9,454 nt of DNA, taken from the NCBI GenBank assembly GCA_031269165.1, contig JAISZQ010000279.1, forward strand, positions 1-9,454, in the 5' to 3' direction. Source of the stretch: Spirochaetaceae bacterium (GTDB lineage: Bacteria; Spirochaetota; Spirochaetia; Treponematales; Breznakiellaceae). Numbering within the stretch: position 1 is the stretch's first letter; each line of letters begins with the position of its first letter. The notes under the pieces are model-generated. The model ran no database searches and was not told the origin of the DNA. It saw only the letters and a list, made by a program, of their open reading frames with translations. Of this stretch, positions 1-6,522 are shown piece after piece. The position numbers were made by a program, and so were the translations under genes.

Positions 1-14
1 ATGACGGGCGGATT

Positions 15-44
15 AAATCCGTGCAAATCCGCGTAATCTGCGGT
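15..44. repeat. Short degenerate tandem repeat, about 10-bp unit
   Basis: Three imperfect 10-bp units follow each other: AAATCCGTGC, AAATCCGCGT and AATCTGCGGT. Sequences of this AATCCGCG/AATCTGCGG type are familiar as dispersed intergenic repeats in many bacterial genomes. No coding potential is visible here. It sits 11 bp left of the larger hairpin repeat, so this end of the window appears to be a repeat-rich gap between genes. Confidence 0.5.
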
Positions 45-55
45 TAAGAATCCTT

Positions 56-246
56 AGAGCCTGTTCAAAAACCCCATGGGACACAACCCTCCGCTGTGAT
101 TCGGGGGCGTTACGGGGGTTCGACCCCCGTAGAGGGGGATAGCGGAGGACGGCTCAAAGCATTGCGGGGTATTGTCCCCCGCAATGCTTTGAGCCGGCCG
201 TAGCGAAGGGGGAGACTTCCCCCTCTTTAGGTATTCTTAAGGAGAA
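56..246 (+). repeat. Dispersed hairpin-rich repeat, copy 1
   Basis: This 191-bp non-coding element begins AGAGCCTGTTCAAAAACCCC and ends GGTATTCTTAAGGAGAA. It is clearly homologous to the minus strand of 6736-6900. Three hairpins can be read: stem 111-119/123-131, a perfect 20-bp stem 150-169/177-196, and stem 207-213/218-224. The outer parts are shared with copy 2, while the central 20-bp hairpin is found only here. The size, hairpins and CCTGTT(C/T)AAAAAC end suggest a non-autonomous mobile repeat (MITE-like) or a REP/BIME-like unit. No transposase is present, and I cannot name the parent family. Confidence 0.8.
150..196. repeat. Perfect 20-bp inverted repeat (hairpin) inside repeat copy 1
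   Basis: The arms are 150-169 (core GGCTCAAAGCATTGCGGGG) and 177-196, with a 7-nt loop TATTGTC. Pairing is complete over 20 bp. Copy 2 has a different, weaker hairpin at this place. A piece of the same sequence, GCAATGCGGGGTATTGC, recurs just outside the element at 266-282. Confidence 0.85.
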
Positions 247-264
247 CGACTACACCGCCGTCCC

Positions 265-290
265 AGCAATGCGGGGTATTGCTACTTTTT
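265..290 (+). terminator. Small hairpin followed by a T run upstream of metE
   Basis: AGCAAT (265-270) pairs with ATTGCT (278-283) around a GCGGGGT loop, followed by AC and TTTTTT (285-290). The form is that of an intrinsic terminator and could stop transcription arriving from the repeat. The stem is only 6 bp and A/T-rich, and it overlaps the candidate metE -35 box. It may therefore just be a decayed fragment of the 20-bp hairpin in repeat copy 1. Confidence 0.35.
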
Positions 291-307
291 TGCATATCGG
301 TTATACT
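279..307 (+). promoter_or_regulatory. Candidate sigma-70 promoter of metE
   Basis: TTGCTA (279-284) and TATACT (302-307) are separated by 17 bp, giving 4/6 and 5/6 matches to consensus. Transcription would start near 314, leaving a leader of about 90 nt before the metE ATG. I looked for an S-box, a cobalamin riboswitch or a Met-repressor box in that leader and saw none. Confidence 0.45.
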
Positions 308-313
308 TATGAT

Positions 314-364
314 ATGTCTTTCTTTCATGCGTTCTTGATCGCCGTGTTTTTTAACGCCGACTAA
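314..364 (+). CDS. Possible 16-codon upstream ORF in the metE leader
   Basis: ATG at 314 opens a 16-codon frame, MSFFHAFLIAVFFNAD, ending with TAA at 362-364, 41 nt before metE. It has no Shine-Dalgarno sequence. Its ATG lies 6 nt after the candidate -10 box, as at rnfB and argC in this window, so it could be translated from the very 5' end of the transcript. It has no methionine codon after the start, so it is not an obvious methionine attenuator. Five of its 16 codons are Phe. A short frame of this size can occur by chance, so I rate it low. Confidence 0.2.
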   Translation: MSFFHAFLIAVFFNAD

Positions 365-394
365 ACGTGTGTATTGAAGCAAATCAAGAAGATC

Positions 395-399
395 AGGAG
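395..399 (+). promoter_or_regulatory. Ribosome binding site of metE
   Basis: AGGAG lies 6 nt before the ATG at 406. It decides the start: the open frame reaches back to a GTG at 367, but that codon has no such site and would add 13 residues absent from the family. Confidence 0.8.
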
Positions 400-405
400 T
401 ATGTT

Positions 406-2670
406 ATGACGGTAAAAACGCTTATTAACGGGTTTCCCCGGGTGGGGGAAAACAGGGAACTCAAAAAAGTCTTGGAGAACTACTGGGCGCACAAGATTTC
501 TTTTGATGAAGTTGAAGAAACCGCGCGGGTTCTGCGAAAAAAGCATTGGCTCTTGCAAAAAGATGCGGGCATTAACTTTATCAGTTCTAACGACTTCAGT
601 CTCTATGACAATATGCTTGATACGATGGTGTTGCTGGGCGCGGTCCCGGAACGCTTTGCCAAAATAGAGGACAAAAACGAACGGTACTTTGCTATGGCGC
701 GGGGCAACGGAGATGTTGCCGCTATGGAAATGACGAAATGGTTTAACACCAACTACCATTTTATCGTGCCTGAATTGAGCGACGACCTCGTTTTTCATCT
801 TGACCCGGAAAAAATACTGTCTGAATACCGGGAAGCAAAGGAACTGGGGATCGCGACAAAGATCAACATCATCGGGCCCTTGACCTTCCTCGCGCTTTCA
901 AAAACAACGGGCAGGGGCGATTCTTTCAAGTACTTTGACAAGATACTGCCGCTTTATAAGCAATTACTGAGGGAACTCGCAAAACTGGATGAGTCTGTGT
1001 ACGTGCAGTTTGACGAACCGGCGTTTGTCAAAGATCCGTCCGCGACGCTCCTCGGTCTGATTCGGGAAACCTATGGGGAACTGGTGGCGGTAAGCGGCAA
1101 GATTAAAATCATCGTTACAAGCTATTTTGAACACGCGGTGGAGGCGGTCGCGTTGCTTCGGAACACCCCGATTTGGGGCATCGGCCTTGACTTTCTCTAT
1201 GGGCCGCGCAATATTGAAGCTTTGCAATACGCCGCTTCTAAAACCATTATCGCCGGCGTCGTGGACGGGCGAAATATTTGGCGCAACGATTTATCGGCAA
1301 GCCTGAAATTGCTTGAACAGATAAACGAGGCCATCCCCAAAGAGCGGATCATTGTTTCCTCCAGTTGTTCCCTTTTGCACAGCCCTTACTCGGTAAAGAA
1401 CGAGCCGGAAAGCGCCGTCAAAAAGTATCTGGCCTTTGCCGCCGAGAAAGTGGAAGAGGTCGCCCTTCTTGCAACGCTGTTTTCTTTCGATCGTCTTTTC
1501 GAGGCGGAAACGTCCATGCTGGCGGAAAACAAGGGAAATTTGTTGTCCACGCTCAATCTGGGGGTGCCGCAAAACGGCGTGGCGGAGACCTGCAAGCAGG
1601 CGCGGGACGGGACGTTCCGTGAACGAAACGCCCTGCAACGGGAACGGTTGAATCTGCCCCTGTTGCCAACGACCACCATCGGGAGTTATCCCCAGACTCA
1701 GGAGTTGCGGAAGGCGCGGAACGATTACCGGAAAGGTGTCATAGCGGAGGCCGCCTATGAAGCGGCGATGAAGCAATACATTGATGAGTGCGTCTCGTTT
1801 CAGGAGGAAATCGGGCTTGACGTTCTGGTTCACGGAGAACCGGAACGGAACGACATGGTGGAATATTTCGGGGAACTCCTCGCGGGCTTTCATTTTACCA
1901 AAAACGGCTGGGTTCAAAGTTACGGTTCCCGTTGTGTCAAGCCGCCGGTTATTTTTAGCGACGTGAGCCGCCCGGAGCCGATGACGGTGAAATGGATAAC
2001 GTACGCCCAGAGCAAGACAAAGAAACCAATGAAGGGTATGCTCACCGGCCCGGTTACCATTCTGAACTGGTCTTTTGTGAGGAACGACATTCCTCGCTCG
2101 GCGGTGGCGCGGCAGATTGCCCTTGCCCTGAGCAATGAGGTGGCCGATTTACAGAAGGCGGGCATTACCATTATCCAAGTTGACGAGGCGGCGTTTCGGG
2201 AGGGCTATCCTTTACGGAAAAAGAATACTGCCGAGTACGAACAATGGGCGCTTGATGCCTTCAGGCTCGCGGTGAGCGCCGCAGATAAGTCAACCCAGAT
2301 ACATACTCACATGTGCTACAGTGAATTTAGCGGCATCATAAAAACCATTGAGGCGATGGATGCCGATGTGCTTACCGTTGAGACCGCACGGAGCGGCAAC
2401 AAGCTCTTGCGAGTGTTTACCGAAACGGCGTATCAAAACGAAATCGGCCCCGGTGTCTATGATATCCATTCGCCCCGGGTACCGTCTCCCGCCGAATTCA
2501 GGGAACAGATTAAGGCGCGGCTTGAAGTCCTCAACAAACACAAAATGTGGGTTAATCCCGACTGCGGCCTGAAAACAAGGAACTGGGAAGAGGTGAAACC
2601 CGCGTTAAAAAACATGGTAGAAGCGGCGGCGGCTATCCGTGAGGAAATTTCTCGCAACGCGGATAGGTAA
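406..2670 (+). CDS. metE: Cobalamin-independent methionine synthase
   Basis: This cytoplasmic zinc enzyme transfers the methyl group of 5-methyltetrahydropteroyl-polyglutamate to homocysteine, the last step of methionine synthesis, without vitamin B12. The 754-residue product has the usual family length. The N-terminal barrel begins with NGFPRVGENRELKK, where the methyl-folate donor domain starts. The catalytic C-terminal barrel begins near TTTIGSYPQT. The zinc ligands are all present: His635 and Cys637 (in IHTHMCYSEF), Glu659 (TVETARSG) and Cys720 (NPDCGLKT). Their spacing equals that of E. coli His641, Cys643, Glu665 and Cys726. The conserved VDEAAFREG and YDIHSPRVPS blocks are intact. It stands alone on this strand. 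The ATG at 406 is chosen because AGGAG precedes it by 6 nt. The candidate promoter is at 279-307 and a hairpin terminator follows at 2687-2717. Confidence 0.98.
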   Translation: MTVKTLINGFPRVGENRELKKVLENYWAHKISFDEVEETARVLRKKHWLLQKDAGINFISSNDFSLYDNMLDTMVLLGAVPERFAKIEDKNERYFAMARGNGDVAAMEMTKWFNTNYHFIVPELSDDLVFHLDPEKILSEYREAKELGIATKINIIGPLTFLALSKTTGRGDSFKYFDKILPLYKQLLRELAKLDESVYVQFDEPAFVKDPSATLLGLIRETYGELVAVSGKIKIIVTSYFEHAVEAVALLRNTPIWGIGLDFLYGPRNIEALQYAASKTIIAGVVDGRNIWRNDLSASLKLLEQINEAIPKERIIVSSSCSLLHSPYSVKNEPESAVKKYLAFAAEKVEEVALLATLFSFDRLFEAETSMLAENKGNLLSTLNLGVPQNGVAETCKQARDGTFRERNALQRERLNLPLLPTTTIGSYPQTQELRKARNDYRKGVIAEAAYEAAMKQYIDECVSFQEEIGLDVLVHGEPERNDMVEYFGELLAGFHFTKNGWVQSYGSRCVKPPVIFSDVSRPEPMTVKWITYAQSKTKKPMKGMLTGPVTILNWSFVRNDIPRSAVARQIALALSNEVADLQKAGITIIQVDEAAFREGYPLRKKNTAEYEQWALDAFRLAVSAADKSTQIHTHMCYSEFSGIIKTIEAMDADVLTVETARSGNKLLRVFTETAYQNEIGPGVYDIHSPRVPSPAEFREQIKARLEVLNKHKMWVNPDCGLKTRNWEEVKPALKNMVEAAAAIREEISRNADR

Positions 2671-2686
2671 ATACTTTAGATTTAAG

Positions 2687-2717
2687 GGAGAAACCGGGGC
2701 CCGTGACCGGTTTTTCC
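2687..2717 (+). terminator. Intrinsic terminator downstream of metE
   Basis: GGAGAAACCGG (2687-2697) pairs with CCGGTTTTTCC (2707-2717), 11 bp with one G-T pair and a 9-nt loop. The T run is part of the 3' arm rather than a free tail. It starts 17 bp after the metE stop, which fits transcription ending here. Confidence 0.6.
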
Positions 2718-2732
2718 AAGAGTCTACGGCTC

Positions 2733-2786
2733 GCCTGTTCCAAAACCATGCGCGTCATCGCGCCGTCAATGAGTTTCGGAACAGGC
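2733..2786. repeat. Small inverted repeat with GCCTGTTCC ends
   Basis: GCCTGTTCCAAAAC (2733-2746) and GTTTCGGAACAGGC (2773-2786) pair over 14 bp with one mismatch, around 26 nt. The ends resemble the GCCTGTTCAAAAAC tip of the dispersed repeats at 56-246 and 6678-6903. It could be a deletion remnant of such an element, or an independent hairpin acting as a second terminator after metE. Confidence 0.6.
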
Positions 2787-2871
2787 TTATAACACAAAAG
2801 AAAAGACACGAATTGGTTGGCCGCGGCGACATCTGTGCCGCCGTTTCGTACTTTAATATATGATTTTTAAT

Positions 2872-2877
2872 AAGGAG
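2872..2877 (+). promoter_or_regulatory. Strong ribosome binding site before the 33-codon ORF
   Basis: AAGGAG is followed by an 8-nt spacer and the ATG at 2886. It is at least as good a site as those of metE and dnaN, and is the main reason to take the short ORF seriously. Confidence 0.6.
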
Positions 2878-2885
2878 AAATACGT

Positions 2886-2987
2886 ATGTTTGTTGATACT
2901 TTTAATAAATATATGCAAAAAGTGCTTGGACTAGATTTTAGTGATTTAGTGATTCGAATAAACGAACTAAACAACCACCGCCTTTAG
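2886..2987 (+). CDS. Hypothetical small protein, 33 residues
   Basis: I do not recognise this ORF. It starts MFVDTFNKYMQKVLGLDFSD, then LVIRINELNNHRL, and ends with TAG at 2985-2987. It has mixed charge, no signal peptide and no membrane segment, and could form an amphipathic helix. Its codons are much richer in A/T than those of metE. AAGGAG lies 8 nt before the ATG. The last six codons and the first base of the stop fall in the 5' arm and loop of the 17-bp terminator hairpin at 2966-3003, so translation to the end would run into that stem. An A/T-rich stretch (2850-2871, including TATGAT at 2859) could hold a -10 box, but no good -35 is visible. The next gene is antisense, so it cannot be a leader peptide for it. 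It could also be the truncated start of a lost gene. Confidence 0.45.
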   Translation: MFVDTFNKYMQKVLGLDFSDLVIRINELNNHRL

Positions 2988-3003
2988 GCGGTGGTTGTTT
3001 AGT
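2966..3003. terminator. Bidirectional terminator between convergent units
   Basis: A perfect 17-bp stem joins 2966-2982 and 2987-3003, with loop TTTA. Its core is CCACCGCC/GGCGGTGG, with A-rich outer 5' and T-rich outer 3' ends. The + strand 3' arm ends TTGTTTAGTGTT, and the minus-strand copy is followed by TCGTTTATTCG. It lies 20 bp beyond the recF stop and at the end of the 33-codon ORF, so it probably serves both directions. Confidence 0.8.
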
Positions 3004-3022
3004 GTTAACACTTTAAAGATTG

Positions 3023-4144
3023 TCATGTATCGCCCGGCGCAAACACTACAGTCCCCGAATTCCGCAATGTCAGATCTCCGTTCGCAACATCAAACACCAA
3101 TGAATCATTCTTTTGATAACATTCAAACGGTTCTTCCGGCAAAAAAGTAAAAAACGCTTGTTCATATTCGGGCATCACCGCAAGAAACCGTTGCCGTTTT
3201 TCCCCATCCAGTTCCAGTAACACATCGTCAATCAGCAAAACCGGACAATCACCCGTCACTTCCTTGTATCGGGTCGTCTGCGATACTCGCAACAACAACG
3301 CCAATAAGCGAAGTTGGCCGGTCGAAGCCGTTGTTATAAAATTTTTCTTGTTACGAATAAATTCATAACGGTCTCGATGCGGGCCGGACAATGACGAACC
3401 GAAAACTATTTCCCGCTGTCTGTCCGCAGTAAGTTTTTTGGCAATTTCATCGGCATTCATCTCTTTCCACGATGACCGATACATAACTTGTATTCCGTCA
3501 ATAGACGAAACGGCTTCATAAATCGGCCCGAAAAGTGTTGAAAACTTTTTTGCCTCAAGCGATCGTTTTTCCATGAGTCTTAAACCGTATTCAATCAATT
3601 GGGCATCAAGAGTATCAAGCACATCAATATTTGATTTTGTTTGGGCCTCTTTCAAGACTATATTACGCATACGCAAAATTTTCCGGTAACGCCTTAAATC
3701 ATCAAGGTATTGAGTATCGTAAAGACTGCGATTTTGATCAAAAAACCACCGCCGCCGTTCAGGACTCCCGGTCACGAAGTCCATATCTTCATGACAAAAT
3801 ATGACGCTTGGAACCAACGAAAGAAGATTTTTGCGGTCATCTATTTTCTTGTCGTCAACGATAATTGTTTTTGCGCCGTTTTCTATCTTGACAGTCAATT
3901 TCCGTGGAACGAAACCGGTATCTACGGTAGCAGTAACCGCGCAATTTTCTTTCTGAACATTGATCAATCCGGCATCTTTCACACCGCGAAAAGACGCCGC
4001 ATACGAACAAAAATAAAGAGACTCAAGAAAATTTGTTTTACCTTGCCCGTTTTTGCCGATCAGAAAGACATCATGAACGTTCGTAGCGGTAATACCGTCT
4101 TTCAGATTGCGAAAAGCCACAGTCGAGACAGAATGAAAACGCAT
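3023..4144 (-). CDS. recF: DNA replication and repair protein RecF
   Basis: RecF is an SMC-like ABC ATPase that binds gapped DNA and, with RecO and RecR, loads RecA at stalled forks. The 373-residue product carries Walker A GKNGQGKTN (residues 30-38), the ABC signature region SGPHRD (253-258), the Q/S-rich STGQLRLLALLL block, and Walker B PVLLIDDVLLELD with Asp306-Asp307. The N-terminus, with FRNL at 11-14, matches the family, so the ATG at 4144 is the likely start. No good Shine-Dalgarno lies before it; GGA about 13 nt upstream is the only hint. It starts 50 bp after the dnaN stop on the same strand, the usual dnaN-recF order, so it is probably co-transcribed with dnaN. The tail after Walker B appears somewhat longer than is common. 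Confidence 0.96.
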   Translation of the reverse strand: MRFHSVSTVAFRNLKDGITATNVHDVFLIGKNGQGKTNFLESLYFCSYAASFRGVKDAGLINVQKENCAVTATVDTGFVPRKLTVKIENGAKTIIVDDKKIDDRKNLLSLVPSVIFCHEDMDFVTGSPERRRWFFDQNRSLYDTQYLDDLRRYRKILRMRNIVLKEAQTKSNIDVLDTLDAQLIEYGLRLMEKRSLEAKKFSTLFGPIYEAVSSIDGIQVMYRSSWKEMNADEIAKKLTADRQREIVFGSSLSGPHRDRYEFIRNKKNFITTASTGQLRLLALLLRVSQTTRYKEVTGDCPVLLIDDVLLELDGEKRQRFLAVMPEYEQAFFTFLPEEPFECYQKNDSLVFDVANGDLTLRNSGTVVFAPGDT

Positions 4145-4194
4145 CTGATTTGCCGTTCCATTTCGAGTTTTCGTTACACTTTAATCAGTATAAA

Positions 4195-5304
4195 CTATAT
4201 TTCAATCTGCATCGGCATCATAACGTGACAATAATTCTCTTCCGGCTCAGGTTTCACCGTAAAGGCATGGTTCAAATCAGTAAACTGTATTTTTACCATA
4301 TCCGTAGTAAGCACCTTCAGCGGTTCTTCAAGATTACCATATTTCAATGCAAACTGTGTCTCCTCGCCCTCAAAACTTGCCTCTATTTCCTCTTCACCGG
4401 AACCTACCTCACTATCCTTGACAAAAACAGACAATGAATCCTTTTTTATATTAAAATAAAGCCGTTCAGACTGTTTTTCGACCAGCGGATGAACACGTTT
4501 CATTGCTTGAAAGAGATCAGCGCGTTTCACGGTAAACGAGTACTTTTGAGTCTCCGGTATTACCTTTCGATAATTAGGAAATTGACCCTCAAAAAGATTC
4601 GAATAAAACTTGTACGAGCCAAACTCAACAAAAAAATTTCTATCCGTAATCGAAAGAGAAATCTGCCCTTCATCTCCAGCATACTTGGTAATCATTGTGA
4701 GAATCTTCGTCGGAATGATCGCGCCCGGAAAATTCGGAACATCACCTGAACTCTTTTCAATAAGAGCCAGCCGCCGCCCATCAGTCGCGACCATGATGAT
4801 CTTGTCATCAACCTTCTCAAAGAATACCCCGTTCATGTGAAAACGAGTCGGGTCATCAGACACGGCAAACGATGTCTGACCTATCATATCCTTGAAGTCC
4901 CGAATGGGCATCGTAAAAAATTCCAGATCCTCAAAAGAATGGAACTCAGGATACTGATCCTCCGCCATCGTTCGCAGAGAAATCTTACTCTTTATCGAAG
5001 CAGGCTTGATTAAAAACGTCTGATCGGTCTGAGTGAATTCGATCTCGCCGTCAGGAAACGACGAGAGAAACACAAAGAGCTTCCCTCCAAAGACCGTCGT
5101 CGTACCTTCTTCGACAACAGTAACCGGCACCTTCGTTTCATAGTACACGTTGATGTCCGTCGCCTTGATCGTAAGCATCCCATCCCGTGCCTCAAGATAG
5201 ATGTTGGACAAAATCGTAATGGCACTGCTCGATCCCGAAGGAATGATGTCTTGAGCGATACCAATCTCTTTAAGTAACGTGTTTCTATCACAAATAAACT
5301 TCAT
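4195..5304 (-). CDS. dnaN: DNA polymerase III beta subunit (sliding clamp)
   Basis: The beta clamp is a ring-shaped dimer that encircles DNA and tethers polymerase III and other replication and repair proteins. The 369-residue product has family length and three successive clamp domains. It opens MKFICDRNTLLKEIGIAQ, contains LPVR-like clamp blocks such as VATDGRRLALIEKSS, and ends CHVMMPMQIEI, where the M-P-M tail lines the partner-binding cleft. AGGAGA (5311-5316) lies 6 nt before the ATG. A promoter with a perfect TATAAT sits just upstream. recF follows 50 bp downstream. The gene normally upstream, dnaA, is absent; rnfB occupies that place after a 287-bp gap. Confidence 0.98.
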   Translation of the reverse strand: MKFICDRNTLLKEIGIAQDIIPSGSSSAITILSNIYLEARDGMLTIKATDINVYYETKVPVTVVEEGTTTVFGGKLFVFLSSFPDGEIEFTQTDQTFLIKPASIKSKISLRTMAEDQYPEFHSFEDLEFFTMPIRDFKDMIGQTSFAVSDDPTRFHMNGVFFEKVDDKIIMVATDGRRLALIEKSSGDVPNFPGAIIPTKILTMITKYAGDEGQISLSITDRNFFVEFGSYKFYSNLFEGQFPNYRKVIPETQKYSFTVKRADLFQAMKRVHPLVEKQSERLYFNIKKDSLSVFVKDSEVGSGEEEIEASFEGEETQFALKYGNLEEPLKVLTTDMVKIQFTDLNHAFTVKPEPEENYCHVMMPMQIEI

Positions 5305-5591
5305 ATCTCATCTCCTATTCTTATTATATATGAAATTAGTAGAAGTTGTAATAGGGGGTGGTGAATTGTTAATAAGCCACCTATTTCTTTACCCTATAAC
5401 GGGATAACAACTCACATCCTCGTGAATACCTTCTGTTAAGGTTACCCTTTTTTTCAAAAGATGACAAGGGCCACAGGATTTTCACGAGATTTTAACCTTG
5501 TTATACCCATTCGTGTCCTTTTTCGTTGAGCGGGGAAGAGTCATTCTCCTCGCTCTTGTTTGCTCTCCGGTCGATGTGTCCAATCAATTGC
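5305..5591. other. rnfB-dnaN intergenic region
   Basis: No gene is visible in these 287 bp. Besides the dnaN promoter, there are two interlocked inverted repeats: CTCGTGAA (5419-5426) with TTCACGAG (5481-5488), and AAGGTTA (5438-5444) with TAACCTT (5493-5499). A hairpin near 5528-5555 follows the rnfB stop but lacks a T tail on that strand. Two 9-mers, at 5501-5509 and on the minus strand at 5367-5375, each differ by one base from the DnaA-box consensus. That number is about what chance would give. Confidence 0.5.
5323..5351 (-). promoter_or_regulatory. Candidate sigma-70 promoter of dnaN-recF
   Basis: On the minus strand TTACAA (5351-5346) and a perfect TATAAT (5328-5323) are 17 bp apart. 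The -35 matches only 3/6, so the call rests on the -10. Transcription would begin around 5316, almost directly at the AGGAGA site, giving a very short leader. Confidence 0.5.
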
Positions 5592-6422
5592 TCATGCTGC
5601 CGGTGTGTCTATAGTTTTTGCCGATTCGCCAAGAATCACAAAAATTCTGGCAGAACATACGGTCCGGCATACGCCGCACGAAGTACACTTGCTGTGGTCG
5701 ACGATGGGAATGCCGTTTTCGAGATTGATGGCTTTGGCGGGGCACTTCTTAACACACACCTCACATTTGATACAGCCGACGGTACAAGTCTTGCGTACCA
5801 TTGGTTTGATGGTGTTACGATTCGCGCAAATCCCAATCGCGCCTTTCTGGTCGTGCGGGATCTGTTTCAAGATCGACTGCGGACACTCTGCCGAACACTT
5901 GCCGCAACCGGTACATAAGTCTTTGTTGATAGATGGAAGCCCGTTTGCGCCCATTATGATTGCCCCAAATGGACAAATTCTCGCGCAATCACCAAATCCT
6001 AAACAGCCCCATGAGCAAAGTTTCGTGCTACCCGCAGAAATTTTCGCGCCCCTGCAACTTGGAACACCAACGTATGTCCCTTTCGATTTCGCGCAGTCAA
6101 TGGATCCTTGACAGGTTAAAAACGCAATCTTAGGTATTGATGACGCATCGATGCCGAGTAACTCGCCGCGTTTCTTTGTTTCTTCCGCACCGGATACCGT
6201 ACACTTGTCTGGTTGAGCGGTCCGCGAGGCCACCGCCACCGCAAAGCCGTCACAGCCAGGAAAACCACATGCGCCGCAGTTTGCGCCGGGCAATGTCTCG
6301 CGGATAAGACTTACCAAGACATCGGTTTCAACATGAAAAACCTTCCTGAAAACACCAAGAGCAATGCCCAGCACGAGCGCGAGGCTTGCTGCAAAAATTG
6401 CGGTTACAAGTACTATCTCCAT
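5592..6422 (-). CDS. rnfB: Rnf complex electron-transfer subunit RnfB
   Basis: RnfB is the membrane-anchored iron-sulfur subunit of the Rnf complex, which couples ferredoxin:NAD electron transfer to ion pumping. Residues 4-25 form one hydrophobic N-terminal helix. The N-terminal four-Cys cluster is GANCGACGFPGC plus a later Cys (Cys49, 52, 57, 74). A Cys-rich region follows (104-150), then ferredoxin-type motifs CTGCGKCSAECP (170-181), CIKCEVCVKKCP (217-228) and CTSCGVCRTVCS (246-257). The 25 cysteines would suit about six [4Fe-4S] clusters, as in the long RnfB of anaerobes. The last motif ends C-S rather than C-P. No other rnf gene is adjacent, though this subunit is usually part of an rnf operon. 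There is no Shine-Dalgarno; the promoter's -10 box ends 6 nt before the ATG, which suggests a leaderless mRNA. The 276-residue length and N-terminal helix support this start. Confidence 0.93.
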   Translation of the reverse strand: MEIVLVTAIFAASLALVLGIALGVFRKVFHVETDVLVSLIRETLPGANCGACGFPGCDGFAVAVASRTAQPDKCTVSGAEETKKRGELLGIDASSIPKIAFLTCQGSIDCAKSKGTYVGVPSCRGAKISAGSTKLCSWGCLGFGDCARICPFGAIIMGANGLPSINKDLCTGCGKCSAECPQSILKQIPHDQKGAIGICANRNTIKPMVRKTCTVGCIKCEVCVKKCPAKAINLENGIPIVDHSKCTSCGVCRTVCSARIFVILGESAKTIDTPAA

Positions 6423-6428
6423 ATATCT

Positions 6429-6457
6429 ACTATAACACGGTTTTTGGATGATGTCCA
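6429..6457 (-). promoter_or_regulatory. Sigma-70 promoter of rnfB
   Basis: On the minus strand TGGACA (6457-6452) and TATAGT (6434-6429) are 17 bp apart, each 5/6 to consensus. TGT before the -10 makes an extended -10. Only 6 nt separate the -10 from the rnfB ATG, so transcription should start at or next to the A of the start codon. Confidence 0.65.
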
Positions 6458-6522
6458 GAAATATGATTCGGTTCTAAAACACGAGCGCATCGACACTTTT
6501 GAAAGGCAACGCGCTACCCCTC

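Noticed and set aside
367..405. GTG start giving a 13-residue longer MetE
   Set aside because: No ribosome binding site precedes the GTG, and the extra residues are not part of the family, while AGGAG precedes the ATG at 406.
308..405. SAM or cobalamin riboswitch controlling metE
   Set aside because: The leader is short and lacks the conserved cores and multi-stem layout of these riboswitches.
5305..5591. Replication origin (oriC) upstream of dnaN
   Set aside because: Only two 9-mers come within one base of the DnaA-box consensus, about what chance gives in this length, and dnaA is not adjacent. GC skew over the genome would be needed.
5560..6111. 183-codon open frame on the plus strand
   Set aside because: It lies antisense within rnfB, whose cysteine motifs leave no doubt about the coding strand.
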